Of a stretch of 64,000 bases of DNA, positions 44,966 through 53,629 are shown piece by piece; the stretch's first letter is position 1, and each line of letters opens with the position of its first letter. The DNA is from Acidobacteriaceae bacterium (GTDB taxonomy: Bacteria > Acidobacteriota > Terriglobia > Bryobacterales > Bryobacteraceae). The position numbers and the translations under genes are program-made. Below the pieces are notes generated by a model that was not told the origin of the DNA, made no database searches, and saw only the letters and a list, made by a program, of their open reading frames with translations. Where the stretch lies: assembly GCA_019240405.1 (NCBI GenBank), contig JAFAYL010000052.1:62001-126000 (forward strand), written 5' to 3'.

Positions 44966-45848
44966 AGGCTGCGTATTGCTCCGTCTCCGGATTCCGCATC
45001 ACAGCTAGCGCGCCATCGCCAGCAGGCCACAGCGCTGTAATTTGACCGGACAGTTCTATTTGGTCGCGCGTGGAGCCATTCTTGTCTAACAGTGTGACCA
45101 GATCTTCTTTGAGCGCTACCAGTTTCATTCCTTCACAAACGCTGGCGGTTTCCTCTCCTGGCCGGAGGCCGGCAATTGTATTTCGACCCGGCGTAAAGCG
45201 AACCTTGTCACCATTCAACAAAAATTCAGCGGAGGAGCCGCCGCAATCCAAGTGCAAAGGCTCTTCTGTACCCCGGCATGTGGCTCCAGGGAAATAGGCT
45301 GTAAGAGTATTGCCATCCACCTCGAGCCGTCCCCTGGGATCGCGCACCCGTGGAATATCGAGCACAACGTCGGATCTCTTATCAGCGTGCACGATGGTCA
45401 CTGTTCCGTTACCTAAGACCACTGTTCGGTCGACTTGCTGCACAACATCAAGCAGCGGTTCGCTTTGCTCCCAGAGCAAACGCTTCGCGAGCAATTGTCG
45501 ATGGGGCGCGGCAGACACGGTGTTAGTGGAAACGGCTACCATCTCCACCTCTCCTTTATGAATTTCCGCCACCCAGAGATAACCAGCGATGTTTTCGGAA
45601 AAGGTCACCGAGACATCGACCACACTTTTAGCTCGCGAGCGCCTCGGTAAGGCGGCCTCCAACTTGGATCGAGCACGGATAGCATCTGCGGCGGGTAGAC
45701 CTGAAATATTGCGCACCACTAAATGTGCTCTTTCCTGCGGCGCGAGATGCGCGGCGATCTTCGCCGCCAGAGCATGGGCCCCGTCTTCTATCTGGTCGGC
45801 CTGTGCCCATCCAGATAGCAGCAACACCAAACACGAAACAACACGCAT
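44934..45848 (-). CDS. Secreted hypothetical protein, first gene of the two-component operon
   Basis: A 304-residue protein from ATG 45848 (the frame extends 14 codons further). The signal peptide is VVSCLVLLLSGWAQA. The N-terminal third (DGAHALAAKIAAHLAPQERAHLVVRNISGLPAADAI) looks like a folded alpha/beta domain, and the rest is beta-rich. No family is recognised. It overlaps the solute-binding protein gene by 32 bases, so it is translated with it. It may be a periplasmic partner of the sensor kinase. Confidence 0.68.
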   Translation of the reverse strand: MRVVSCLVLLLSGWAQADQIEDGAHALAAKIAAHLAPQERAHLVVRNISGLPAADAIRARSKLEAALPRRSRAKSVVDVSVTFSENIAGYLWVAEIHKGEVEMVAVSTNTVSAAPHRQLLAKRLLWEQSEPLLDVVQQVDRTVVLGNGTVTIVHADKRSDVVLDIPRVRDPRGRLEVDGNTLTAYFPGATCRGTEEPLHLDCGGSSAEFLLNGDKVRFTPGRNTIAGLRPGEETASVCEGMKLVALKEDLVTLLDKNGSTRDQIELSGQITALWPAGDGALAVMRNPETEQYAAYAISVDCASH

Positions 45849-45913
45849 GAACGTAGAGCGGGGTGCGGTCTCCACAAGATAATTCCGCACCCCCGCAAAA
45901 CAATAGTAATCGC

Positions 45914-47185
45914 TTAGTGTCCGCTCACCTCGGTTGCCTGTGACCCCTTGAGCACATCGTTGGCAAAGAAGAATTTCCCATCGTTGGGAACCATCATGAT
46001 CTGAACCTTGTCAGACAGTTTCTCCGCAATGATCTTCTGAATCAGGAGCGGATTGTCTTTGAGCACGGTTGCTTCGAGCCGCATGCGCTCGGCGTCCGCC
46101 AAGGCAACTTTGTGGATATGGTCCTGGTCAGCGTCACTCATCATCTTGCGCTTTTCAAGTTCGGCTTTACTGTCGATGACTTTGGCCTGACCTTGTGCTT
46201 CCGCGTTCATAAGGGTGGCTTCTTTGCGCGCTTCCGCTTCCAGGCGCGATTGCTGAATCTGCTTCTCCTTCAAGGGCAGGGTGTGTTGCATGGCATCGGC
46301 CTGGGCCTTCGCTTGCAGCACGGTGATTTCCGCCTGCGCTTCGGCTTCCTTCACCTCGCGGGCTTTCTGTGCGTCGGCTTCCAATTCTGCGGCGCGCACG
46401 GCCTTCTGTTTTAGATCAAGCTCAATGTTCATGCCTTCGTTTTCTTGTTCTTTGAGGAGCAGCCCCTCCAGCCCGCGCGCATATTCGGCAGGCAATTGGA
46501 TATCGCGCAGCGTCACTTCTTTCACTTGAATGCCATCACTTGCGAGCTTCGCGGTGATGATCTTAGCTGCCTCCTGCGTCAAGGCCTCACGCTTGGTCGA
46601 GAAAATCTCACGTACAAGGTAATGCGGCGCAATCTCCCGAAACACGCTGCTCACAATCGGATTTACCATTTGTGTCTCTACCGGCTGTGGCAAATTTGCG
46701 TAGACATAAGGGAGCTTGTTGGCCTGAATTCGGTATCGGACCGCGACTGCCAATGCCGCTGTTAAGCCTTCCCGGCTCTGTATGGTTAGCCCATCTTTTT
46801 TCTTGGGGTCGTCAATGGCAGTCGTGAAAATCTGGTCACGTACATTGAACAACGCCACATTTTCAATCAGAGGCCAAACGAAATGAATGCCAGGATAGAG
46901 CGTTTCCTCACCTGCACCTGCGAATTGGTTTACTGCCACTCCAGCCATGCCGCTCGGCACAACTGCAATGGCCGAACCAATGAACAGAACCGGGAGTGCC
47001 CAACAACCCATCTTCACTACAATGCGCCAGTTCATCCGAACGGTTGGAGGCTCGCTTATTGCGAGCTCACCTTCGCGCGGCTTACGCGCTCTGATAATTG
47101 TGTAAAGGTCCCAGACAAGGATGGCGGCGGCTATCGTCAACAGGCCGAATCCTGAAATAAGTAAAAAGGCTCTTAAGAACAACAT
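45914..47185 (-). CDS. SPFH/prohibitin-family membrane protein
   Basis: A 423-residue protein. ATG 47185 has AGGAAA upstream. Two hydrophobic segments (about 3-27 and 60-82) are followed by an SPFH domain (GMAGVAVNQFAGAGEETLYPGIHFVWPLIENVALFNVRDQIF) to about 270. A long alanine- and glutamate-rich coiled coil runs from about 255 to 385. Stomatin/prohibitin proteins form large ring assemblies at the membrane and protect or organise other membrane proteins. It lies 65 bases upstream of the two-component operon. Confidence 0.85.
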   Translation of the reverse strand: MLFLRAFLLISGFGLLTIAAAILVWDLYTIIRARKPREGELAISEPPTVRMNWRIVVKMGCWALPVLFIGSAIAVVPSGMAGVAVNQFAGAGEETLYPGIHFVWPLIENVALFNVRDQIFTTAIDDPKKKDGLTIQSREGLTAALAVAVRYRIQANKLPYVYANLPQPVETQMVNPIVSSVFREIAPHYLVREIFSTKREALTQEAAKIITAKLASDGIQVKEVTLRDIQLPAEYARGLEGLLLKEQENEGMNIELDLKQKAVRAAELEADAQKAREVKEAEAQAEITVLQAKAQADAMQHTLPLKEKQIQQSRLEAEARKEATLMNAEAQGQAKVIDSKAELEKRKMMSDADQDHIHKVALADAERMRLEATVLKDNPLLIQKIIAEKLSDKVQIMMVPNDGKFFFANDVLKGSQATEVSGH

Positions 47186-47225
47186 ATGGTTTTTTCCTGT
47201 TCGTGAATTTTTACAACATCGCCAA

Positions 47226-47696
47226 TTAAAAATCGGTCAACTCAACCTTCATTCCCGGCTCAACCAGCGCAAACAACTCTTCCACGTCTTTATTCCTCAT
47301 CCGTATGCAGCCGTGCGATACAGCTTTGCCGATCGAGTCCGGCTCATTTGTGCCGTGAATGCCGTAGCCGCTTTTGGACAATCCGATCCAGCGCGTCCCT
47401 AGCGGGTTGCTCGGTCCGGGTGCAACCGGCTTGCCGTGTGCGTACCAGGTGGGACGGTCGATACGATTCACAACCTCCCAACTGCCCACGGGGCTTGGCG
47501 TCGATGGCTTACCCACCGCAACGTCGTAAGTTTTGACGATCGAATCCCCTTCAAACAGGGTGAGTTGCTTTTGGGGAATTGAGATCACAATCCGACGTGC
47601 TGGGTCGTGGGTACCCGCGCCGTAAAGAAGTTTCGCGCTGGAGGCAAGCAGCCACAGCACGAGGCAGGTGGCTTGCGTCAACTTGCTTCTTTTCAT
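47226..47696 (-). CDS. L,D-transpeptidase (YkuD family)
   Basis: A 156-residue exported enzyme from ATG 47696; the longer frame to 47882 is less likely because the ATG precedes a clear signal peptide (TQATCLVLWLLASSAKLLYG). RRIVISIPQKQLTLFEGDSIV opens the YkuD domain. The catalytic pair is in KAVSHGCIRMRNKD near 127. It makes 3-3 cross-links in peptidoglycan or attaches proteins to it. No binding module is present. Confidence 0.88.
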   Translation of the reverse strand: MKRSKLTQATCLVLWLLASSAKLLYGAGTHDPARRIVISIPQKQLTLFEGDSIVKTYDVAVGKPSTPSPVGSWEVVNRIDRPTWYAHGKPVAPGPSNPLGTRWIGLSKSGYGIHGTNEPDSIGKAVSHGCIRMRNKDVEELFALVEPGMKVELTDF

Positions 47697-47785
47697 GTAC
47701 AAAAGGAATGCAGATGCGCAGCCACACGCCAAGATATTGAAAACGCGGGAAATAGAACAAGGGCGAGTGGGTTTGCATATAGACA

Positions 47786-47807
47786 CGTGTGTCACGGCAG
47801 ACACACG
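47786..47807. promoter_or_regulatory. Perfect inverted repeat upstream of the L,D-transpeptidase gene
   Basis: Stem CGTGTGTC (47786-47793) and GACACACG (47800-47807) with a six-base loop, about 90 bases before the ATG at 47696. There is no T-run on either strand. It may be an operator for a dimeric regulator. Confidence 0.35.
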
Positions 47808-47882
47808 CGGGCTCGACATCTGACAATAACTCCTGATAAACGCGCTTGCCTTGTGCAATCTACTTGGACGTAAAGTCGGCAT

Positions 47883-48240
47883 GTTGAAGAAGTGGTCCTC
47901 CGCGGCTAGTCACCGATGTTTACTGATCATGATGTTGAATCACCGCCGCCGATTGACCTGGGAAACCGCGACAATGCTGCCTCTCCGCTTGAGTGGCTCG
48001 CGTCATCGCCTCCATTCTCGTCACGCCGATGTTTCGCGTCACGCACGCATTTTGCAGCTTTCGCGCAAGCACACCGCCTGCGCCCGAACCGGAGGATCTA
48101 TTGCTGGAGAGCTAGCTTCGGCGGGTTCTTTGCGCCCTTAATCAACGAAAATGTATGGGGGTTGCCACCGGGGGTTAGCGTGTAATCGCCGTGAATTTCA
48201 CGGGGGTTTGGTTTTCCACCTTGGTAGAAACCTGATCTGA
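47883..48240. other. Intergenic stretch without a supported gene
   Basis: Short frames on both strands (up to about 95 codons) show no domain, signal peptide or convincing ribosome site. The region leads into the decayed cytochrome fragment, so it may be remains of the same lost gene. I see nothing definite. Confidence 0.4.
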
Positions 48241-48537
48241 GCATCTGCCGCCCGGCCATCGTCGTGCATCACCTGCCACAAGTACGCGTATTTCGATGGC
48301 AAGCAGCCGCCGCGCAAGACACCGGAAGATTATTTTGGAAGGGCGCCGTACGGTTGGCCTAGCATTGGGTACGCCTGCAACAAGAACCAAAACGGAAATT
48401 GCACTCCAGTGGTTCCCCATTCCACGTCGCAGGATTTTTCATGGATGCTGGGTTTAATGCCGTACCGCGGTGCAGACGCAAAGGCGACCGCGGATAGATC
48501 GCAGCCTACGAACAAACTTGTCGTGAACGCCAACTGA
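48241..48537 (+). pseudogene. 3' remnant of a cytochrome c-like gene
   Basis: A frame of 98 codons directly preceded by a stop (TGA 48238-48240) and lacking a start. It contains ARPSSCITCHKYAYFDG, with a haem-binding CxxCH (48265-48279), and ends in STSQDFSWMLGLMPYRGA. That ending resembles the terminal D-F-x-W-S-L segment of exported cytochrome-c-domain proteins in this phylum. The 5' part is not readable in one frame, so the gene has decayed. It could also be a chance open frame, but the combination of motifs argues against that. Confidence 0.5.
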
Positions 48538-48576
48538 TCACGCAGAGCCCGCACTATCCACGAAATGGCTTTCGTT

Positions 48577-49794
48577 CTACGCTCGTTGAGAATCGGAAAT
48601 CGGCATCACGGATGATGGTGCTGCAAAGTGCTTCTGCAATACCAGAGCGATTGTGCCGCGCACTCGCGCCGTCGCACCATCTTTGGCGGCAAGAAGAATA
48701 GTCGGTTCCGGTGATATGCTCTGGGCCTGGACCTCGGCCTCGATCACAGGCCGGAACCGATCCCATAACGCGGTGAACTCTCCGATGAACAGAATCGTTT
48801 CGGGTGCCAATCCGGCGACAACCATCCGGGTCCCACGGCCAATTTGCACAGCCATCCTGGTAAGCGCCCGATTCGCCAAAACCTCACCCGTTTCAGCAAG
48901 CTGGAGCAGATCTTGAAATCCGAAATCATCCGCGTGCGATGCCGGTCCCTGCGCATGCGATTCGAAATAGTACCGAAGCGCGGCGCGATTGGATGCCAAT
49001 ACTTCCCAACATCCCCGGTTACCGCAACTGCACGGTGGACCATCGCGCTCAAGCGGCACATGTCCGAACTCACCCGCCATGCCCCGCCTTCCGCTGATCA
49101 GGTGACCTTGCGCTATTATTCCCGCGCCAATGCCCTCTGATACCGTTATCGCGACCAGATCCCGAATCTCATCAGACGTGCTAAACCACATCTCTGATAA
49201 CGCGCAAGCATTAGCGGCATTTTCGGCCTGGACTTCCAAGCCTGTCTCGCGCTCAAGTGGGCCCTTTATGTCAGTTATCGGCCACTTTAAATTCGGAGCA
49301 AAAACTAATCGATGCGTTAAAAGGTCTACCCGGCCCGGAACGCTGATACCAATGCCTTCGAAGGAGAGGTCGCGTCTGGTGTTCACCAGAGAACGAATTC
49401 GGCCACCCAATTCTTCCACCGCGATTGATGGGTCAGGGGGCGTCGGGATTGTATCGACTGAGGTAAACGCGCCGGTGACATTGCCGAACCCGAGCGTCGT
49501 CCGCAAAGGTCGAATGTCAACGCAGGCGACTACCCGCTGATCATTTAGGCGGAGAAATGTGGGTCGACGGCCGCGCGGCAACCGCCCGAGGGGCCCTTCG
49601 ATAACCCATTTATCCGCAATCAGCTCTTCAACGATTAGCGACACGGTACTGCGCTGCAGGCCTGAACGGCGCGCGAGATCGGCGCGCGAGATCGGCTGAT
49701 TGCTCCGGATAAAGTTCAGTACAACACGGCGGTTAATTTCACGCGGCGTTTCCTTTGATGCAGTCGATGGCTGATTCAGGTTTATGTTCCGCAT
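48577..49794 (-). CDS. ROK-family transcriptional repressor
   Basis: A 405-residue protein from ATG 49794 (a GTG directly before it is also in frame). The N-terminal winged helix-turn-helix is RADLARRSGLQRSTVSLIVEELI near 37. The sugar-kinase-like ROK domain follows, with AENAANACALSE near 190 (the catalytic Asp of the kinases is replaced, consistent with a non-enzyme). The zinc motif CSCGNRGCWEVLASNRA is near 262. It probably senses a sugar. The 295 bases upstream (to 50092) hold no gene that I can support. Confidence 0.88.
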   Translation of the reverse strand: MRNINLNQPSTASKETPREINRRVVLNFIRSNQPISRADLARRSGLQRSTVSLIVEELIADKWVIEGPLGRLPRGRRPTFLRLNDQRVVACVDIRPLRTTLGFGNVTGAFTSVDTIPTPPDPSIAVEELGGRIRSLVNTRRDLSFEGIGISVPGRVDLLTHRLVFAPNLKWPITDIKGPLERETGLEVQAENAANACALSEMWFSTSDEIRDLVAITVSEGIGAGIIAQGHLISGRRGMAGEFGHVPLERDGPPCSCGNRGCWEVLASNRAALRYYFESHAQGPASHADDFGFQDLLQLAETGEVLANRALTRMAVQIGRGTRMVVAGLAPETILFIGEFTALWDRFRPVIEAEVQAQSISPEPTILLAAKDGATARVRGTIALVLQKHFAAPSSVMPISDSQRA

Positions 49795-50092
49795 CACTGG
49801 GTGGTTCGAAGCAATGTCCGCCTAGCCACAATTGATTTGATCAGGAGAGCGCATGAATTGGATCCGCATCGCAGTGCAATCGGTCGCCCAAAACGTGAAG
49901 GACCACAAATCAGATAATACCGGGCTGAACCACACGGATCGGACTTAGCCACCAGAGCTGGCGAGACTTCCACATAGACTGCTTTCACGATCGGATTAGT
50001 GTCACAAAGACCCGGGCCCAGCCTTCCGAACCATACGCGGTAGAAGGCGATCAGACACCCGAAACAGACAACCTGGCGGTCGAAATTCTCAA

Positions 50093-50479
50093 TCAGTGAG
50101 TTAGATGAACAGCCATCGCGTCCCGGTCTGGGGCTGATGCTAGCTCAGGTGGGCCCACTCGAGCGAAGATCTGATCCCACTGATGATGTTTCCCTGATTG
50201 GCTCGGCCGCCTGCCAGGAAACTGTTCGTCTAACAGAAATAGATCGGAGATCGAGCTCACCTGCGCCCATCGCCAATTCGGCAGTGGCTTACTGCTAGAA
50301 CCGCGGACCTGATAACCGAAAAGCTTAACCACGCCGTTATGAATGCCGTAATCGTGTGGCTCGACAATTCGCAGCTTGCCCGTGTAAATATACCGAATCA
50401 GCCGTTTTTGCCGAATTGCGGTGCGGAGCAACCCATCTATTCTCGGCTCCGGCACTTGCATCGAATCGTCCTGACCCAT
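50093..50479 (-). CDS. WYL-like domain protein
   Basis: A 128-residue protein. ATG 50479 has GGAGG five bases upstream, so the longer frame to 50539 is not used. IRQKRLIRYIYTGKLRIVEPHDYGIHNG and KLFGYQVRG follow the layout of WYL-type ligand-sensing domains (beta-strand Y-x-G-x-x-R-x-V-E-P-H). No helix-turn-helix is attached. Function unknown; WYL domains bind nucleic-acid-related ligands in other proteins. Confidence 0.6.
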   Translation of the reverse strand: MGQDDSMQVPEPRIDGLLRTAIRQKRLIRYIYTGKLRIVEPHDYGIHNGVVKLFGYQVRGSSSKPLPNWRWAQVSSISDLFLLDEQFPGRRPSQSGKHHQWDQIFARVGPPELASAPDRDAMAVHLTH

Positions 50480-50706
50480 TTTCCTCCATCTATCTTCAAC
50501 TGCATGCGGCCTTCTAACGTTGCTGGGTGCGGTTAGCAAACGAGCTCCTATGTCTTCCTATCCGGCCTGACATGCAGTCTGAAGTGGAGTTCGTCGCATC
50601 ATGCGTCCGCGCGTTTTACGCAGGCGGGATTAAATGTTTTAATCGTTTCTAGTAGATTTTGATTGCAATGCTACAAGCTTCGGGTGTATTCTCTGGAGGA
50701 AAAGCA

Positions 50707-51870
50707 TTGCTCGTTCGCATCGTGGCGCGTGGATTGCCGCCGTTGAGAGGGCGTCTGGCTCACAAGACGCGAGCACGCAGTGCGGAGAGCTGGTTCAAGA
50801 TGTCGGCTGGTGCAGTAGCGAGCCTTTCCCCAAGGGAAGTGGCGCCCGGCAAGGTACATATCGCTCCGGGCCTATTCGATGAAATCGCGACTCTCGTTCT
50901 GGAGGGTTATAGCGCAACATCGCATGGCGGGTTAGAAATCGGCGGCGTGTTATTCGGCCGGCGAGAAAGTGGCCAGGTTTATGTCGAGGCGTTCCGGCCG
51001 CTGGCGTGCGAGCATTCGCACGGGCCGCGCTTTGTCCTTTCGGACAACGACGAGCACAGGCTTCGGGAGCTCTTGGAAGCTCCGGCGAAAGATATCGCGC
51101 TTCTGGGAGTGGAGGCCGTGGGATGGTACTGTTCTCATACGCGAAGTGACCTGCGGTTGCTCGATCGAGAGTTGCTCTTACACAAGACCTACTTCGACGG
51201 ACCGGATGACTTCGGACTCATTCTTAAGCCGCGAGACATGCACGCGGTGGATTCCGCGATCTTCTTTCCTGGCAATGGCGGGGAGCCCGCCGGTCCGATT
51301 ACCCGCGCAAACTCGGAGTCGCCATCGGAACAAACTCAACGCGCGATCAAGCAGCCGGTTGCTCCGAGTCTTCCGGCTGAGGACGTATCGCCGAACGCAC
51401 GGGGCAGATGGATCCGGTTCGCTATTGGAGCGGGAATCGGCGCAACTGTGTGTTTCGGCGCTTGGGAGTTTGTGGACCAGACCCGTTCGAATAGCGTACC
51501 TCCGAGCCCTGCCACGAACGAGCTCGCGGTGAACTTGCGCCCTCAGGCTGAAGATCTGGCATTGTCCTGGAGGTCAAATATAAATCAGCCAAAACGGGCC
51601 CGGGTCGAAATTTTCGATGGACCTGTGCGCAAAGACTTGGACCTCACTGATGTCTTTCAGCCGAGCGGGTTGGTTTTGTTTCCTCACAACACAGGAAATG
51701 TCGAAGCGGTCCTTACTGTGGAGCTCAACGGCGGGGCTGTGGTCAGGCGCATCGGGTTTACGGATGGTCAGGCGAGGGTTACAATTCCGGAATCCGTAGC
51801 GCCGGTGATGTTGGTGTCCGAAGCTCCGAACCGACGCCTTCGGCACAAGCGCCACAAGAGATCGCAATAG
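50707..51870 (+). CDS. Membrane-anchored protein with a degenerate JAB/MPN domain
   Basis: About 387 residues from TTG 50707, which has GGAGGA six bases upstream. ATG 50668 is in frame and adds 13 residues. The N-terminal domain resembles JAB/MPN metallopeptidases: a Glu in GGLEIGGVLFG near 79, then VGWYCSHTRSDLRLLDREL near 139. The expected His-x-His is Cys-Ser-His here. A proline-rich linker, one transmembrane segment (IRFAIGAGIGATVCFGAWEFV, about 236-256) and a C-terminal beta domain (LSWRSNINQPKRARVEIFDG) follow. Its function is unknown. It converges on the FAH gene. Confidence 0.65.
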   Translation: MLVRIVARGLPPLRGRLAHKTRARSAESWFKMSAGAVASLSPREVAPGKVHIAPGLFDEIATLVLEGYSATSHGGLEIGGVLFGRRESGQVYVEAFRPLACEHSHGPRFVLSDNDEHRLRELLEAPAKDIALLGVEAVGWYCSHTRSDLRLLDRELLLHKTYFDGPDDFGLILKPRDMHAVDSAIFFPGNGGEPAGPITRANSESPSEQTQRAIKQPVAPSLPAEDVSPNARGRWIRFAIGAGIGATVCFGAWEFVDQTRSNSVPPSPATNELAVNLRPQAEDLALSWRSNINQPKRARVEIFDGPVRKDLDLTDVFQPSGLVLFPHNTGNVEAVLTVELNGGAVVRRIGFTDGQARVTIPESVAPVMLVSEAPNRRLRHKRHKRSQ

Positions 51871-51873
51871 CCG

Positions 51874-52704
51874 TCATCCTACAAAATTCATAAGCGTTCC
51901 GATGCCGGCGATCGAGATTCTGATCTCGTCGCCACTTTTCAAAGTGAACGAGTCCGGGGGCACGATTCCTGTGCCGGTGAGAAGAAAACATCCGTTTGGA
52001 AAGCTGTTATTGCGAAACAGGAATTCGACCAGGATAGCGGGATCGCGCTTCATGGATTCGAGGGTAGTCGAGCCGGAGAACTCCGTCATGCCGGAGCGGT
52101 GAATCTCCAAGCGAATTTCTGTCGAGCGAGGAAGGGACGAATTCGGGACCAGAATGCAGGGTCCTAATGCGCAGCTTCGGTCGTAGACCTTTGCCTGTGG
52201 TAGGTACAAAGGATTTTCGCCCTCGATGTCGCGTGAGCTCATATCATTGCCGATTGTGTAACCGACGATCCGCGCGTTGGGAGTAATAAGGAGGGTTAAC
52301 TCCGGCTCGGGTACGGACCACGATGCGTCCTTACGCAATCCGACTTTGCCGTTCGGGCCGACAACGCGATGAGGCGTAGACTTGAAGAACAGTTCAGGGC
52401 GCTCGGCGGTGTAAACGTGGTTGTAGAAATCGCCGCTTCCGGCCGATTTCGATTCCTCCATCCGTGCATTGCGGCTGCGGTAATAGGTAACACCTGCGGC
52501 CCAGACTTCCTGAGAGCCAATGGGAGCTTCCAGGTCTTCTAAAATTGGCCGATCGATGGGCTGCGAATTGCGAACTGACTCAAATAGGTATTGATACAGA
52601 TCGTCGCGGGTGATGAGCGCGTCCCAGGTTGCGCCGCTTCCAATCCCGTAGAACTCGTCGTGCTCTTCAACGAAGAAGCCAAGGTTTGTGCGATACAGTT
52701 TCAT
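51874..52704 (-). CDS. Fumarylacetoacetate hydrolase-family protein
   Basis: A 276-residue FAH-fold enzyme. Metal-binding acidic residues lie in [12 protein letters not shown] near 130. [35 protein letters not shown] near 148-182 and [24 protein letters not shown] near 240 match the sugar-acid branch of the family, which cleaves 2,4-diketo-3-deoxy acids to pyruvate and a second acid. Its start codon overlaps that of the divergent SMP-30 gene (CATG). Together with the lactonase, RhaT and SDR genes it fits oxidative L-rhamnose or L-fucose breakdown. Confidence 0.82.
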   Translation of the reverse strand: MKLYRTNLGFFVEEHDEFYGIGSGATWDALITRDDLYQYLFESVRNSQPIDRPILEDLEAPIGSQEVWAAGVTYYRSRNARMEESKSAGSGDFYNHVYTAERPELFFKSTPHRVVGPNGKVGLRKDASWSVPEPELTLLITPNARIVGYTIGNDMSSRDIEGENPLYLPQAKVYDRSCALGPCILVPNSSLPRSTEIRLEIHRSGMTEFSGSTTLESMKRDPAILVEFLFRNNSFPNGCFLLTGTGIVPPDSFTLKSGDEIRISIAGIGTLMNFVG

Positions 52705-53629
52705 GGTGGACGAAATCGATGCTATCGCCGACTATCACGACCTTTGCGGCGAAGGACCACTTTGGCATAGAGATCAGCAAGCTCTCTATTGGACAGACCT
52801 CGCCAGAAAGCGATTTTATCGATACGCTTGGCGGGAGCGTCAACCCGAAATCGTGAGCGAGAACATGCAGGTGTCGGGTTACGCGTTCAACGGGCGCGGC
52901 GGATTGGTGGTGACAAATGTCACGGGAATTTGGCTATGGGACGCGAAATCTGAACCGATTCTTCTAGCCAATGAAGTGGGCGGGAAGCAGTGTGTAATGA
53001 ATGACTGCATCGCTGATCCTGAGGGGCGGGTTTATTCGGGATCGTATTGGCGAAATCAAAGTGGAGAGTTTGAGCCGGGCGCCGGCTGTCTGTTTCGCGT
53101 CGATCGCGATGGTTCCGTTCGTATAGTGGACGAGGGATTCCATCTTTCGAATGGGTTGGGATTTTCGCCGGACTGCCGCTTGCTTTACTTTGTGGATTCG
53201 GCTGTGCGCCGGATCTACTCGTACGATTGGGAGCGCGCGAATGGAAGTCTTCGCAATCGCAGAGTTTTCGTTAACGTACCTCTTACAGAAGGCATTCCCG
53301 ATGGTCTGACGGTGGACTGCGAGGGGTACATATGGTGCGCTCACTGGTTCGGCGCGTGCGTCATTCGCTACGATCCCGATGGAAAGATCGAGCGGCGGAT
53401 CGAAATGCCCGCGCTGCAAGTGTCGTCCGTCACATTCGGCGGACCGGATTTGACGGAGATGTTTGTGACATCAGCTGCAAAGACCGATTCGCTATCGATT
53501 GCCCCCACTGGGTACGATCCAGCAAGCGGTTATACTGGCGGCCCCGTTTACCACGTCAAGCAGGACATACAAGGGCGAGAGGAGTACTGGGCTAAGATTC
53601 ATAAGTCTTCTGCAGGGCGCGAGACATGA
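52703..53629 (+). CDS. SMP-30/gluconolactonase-family lactonase
   Basis: A 308-residue six-bladed beta-propeller. The first strand has the metal-binding Glu in [19 protein letters not shown] near 15. [16 protein letters not shown] near 98 and [20 protein letters not shown] near 145 hold the conserved Asn. [21 protein letters not shown] near 197 holds the Asp. It hydrolyses sugar lactones. The start is ATG 52703; the next gene overlaps by four bases (ATGA). Confidence 0.88.
   Translation: MVDEIDAIADYHDLCGEGPLWHRDQQALYWTDLARKRFYRYAWRERQPEIVSENMQVSGYAFNGRGGLVVTNVTGIWLWDAKSEPILLANEVGGKQCVMNDCIADPEGRVYSGSYWRNQSGEFEPGAGCLFRVDRDGSVRIVDEGFHLSNGLGFSPDCRLLYFVDSAVRRIYSYDWERANGSLRNRRVFVNVPLTEGIPDGLTVDCEGYIWCAHWFGACVIRYDPDGKIERRIEMPALQVSSVTFGGPDLTEMFVTSAAKTDSLSIAPTGYDPASGYTGGPVYHVKQDIQGREEYWAKIHKSSAGRET

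Noticed and set aside
47851-48185. Two plus-strand frames of about 90-96 codons upstream of the cytochrome fragment
   Set aside because: They are arginine- and serine-rich, without a ribosome site or recognisable motif, and look like chance frames.
48175-48420. 81-codon minus-strand frame (and the 74-codon frame at 48330-48554)
   Set aside because: No domain, start context or codon pattern. The opposite strand gives the cytochrome-like fragment instead.
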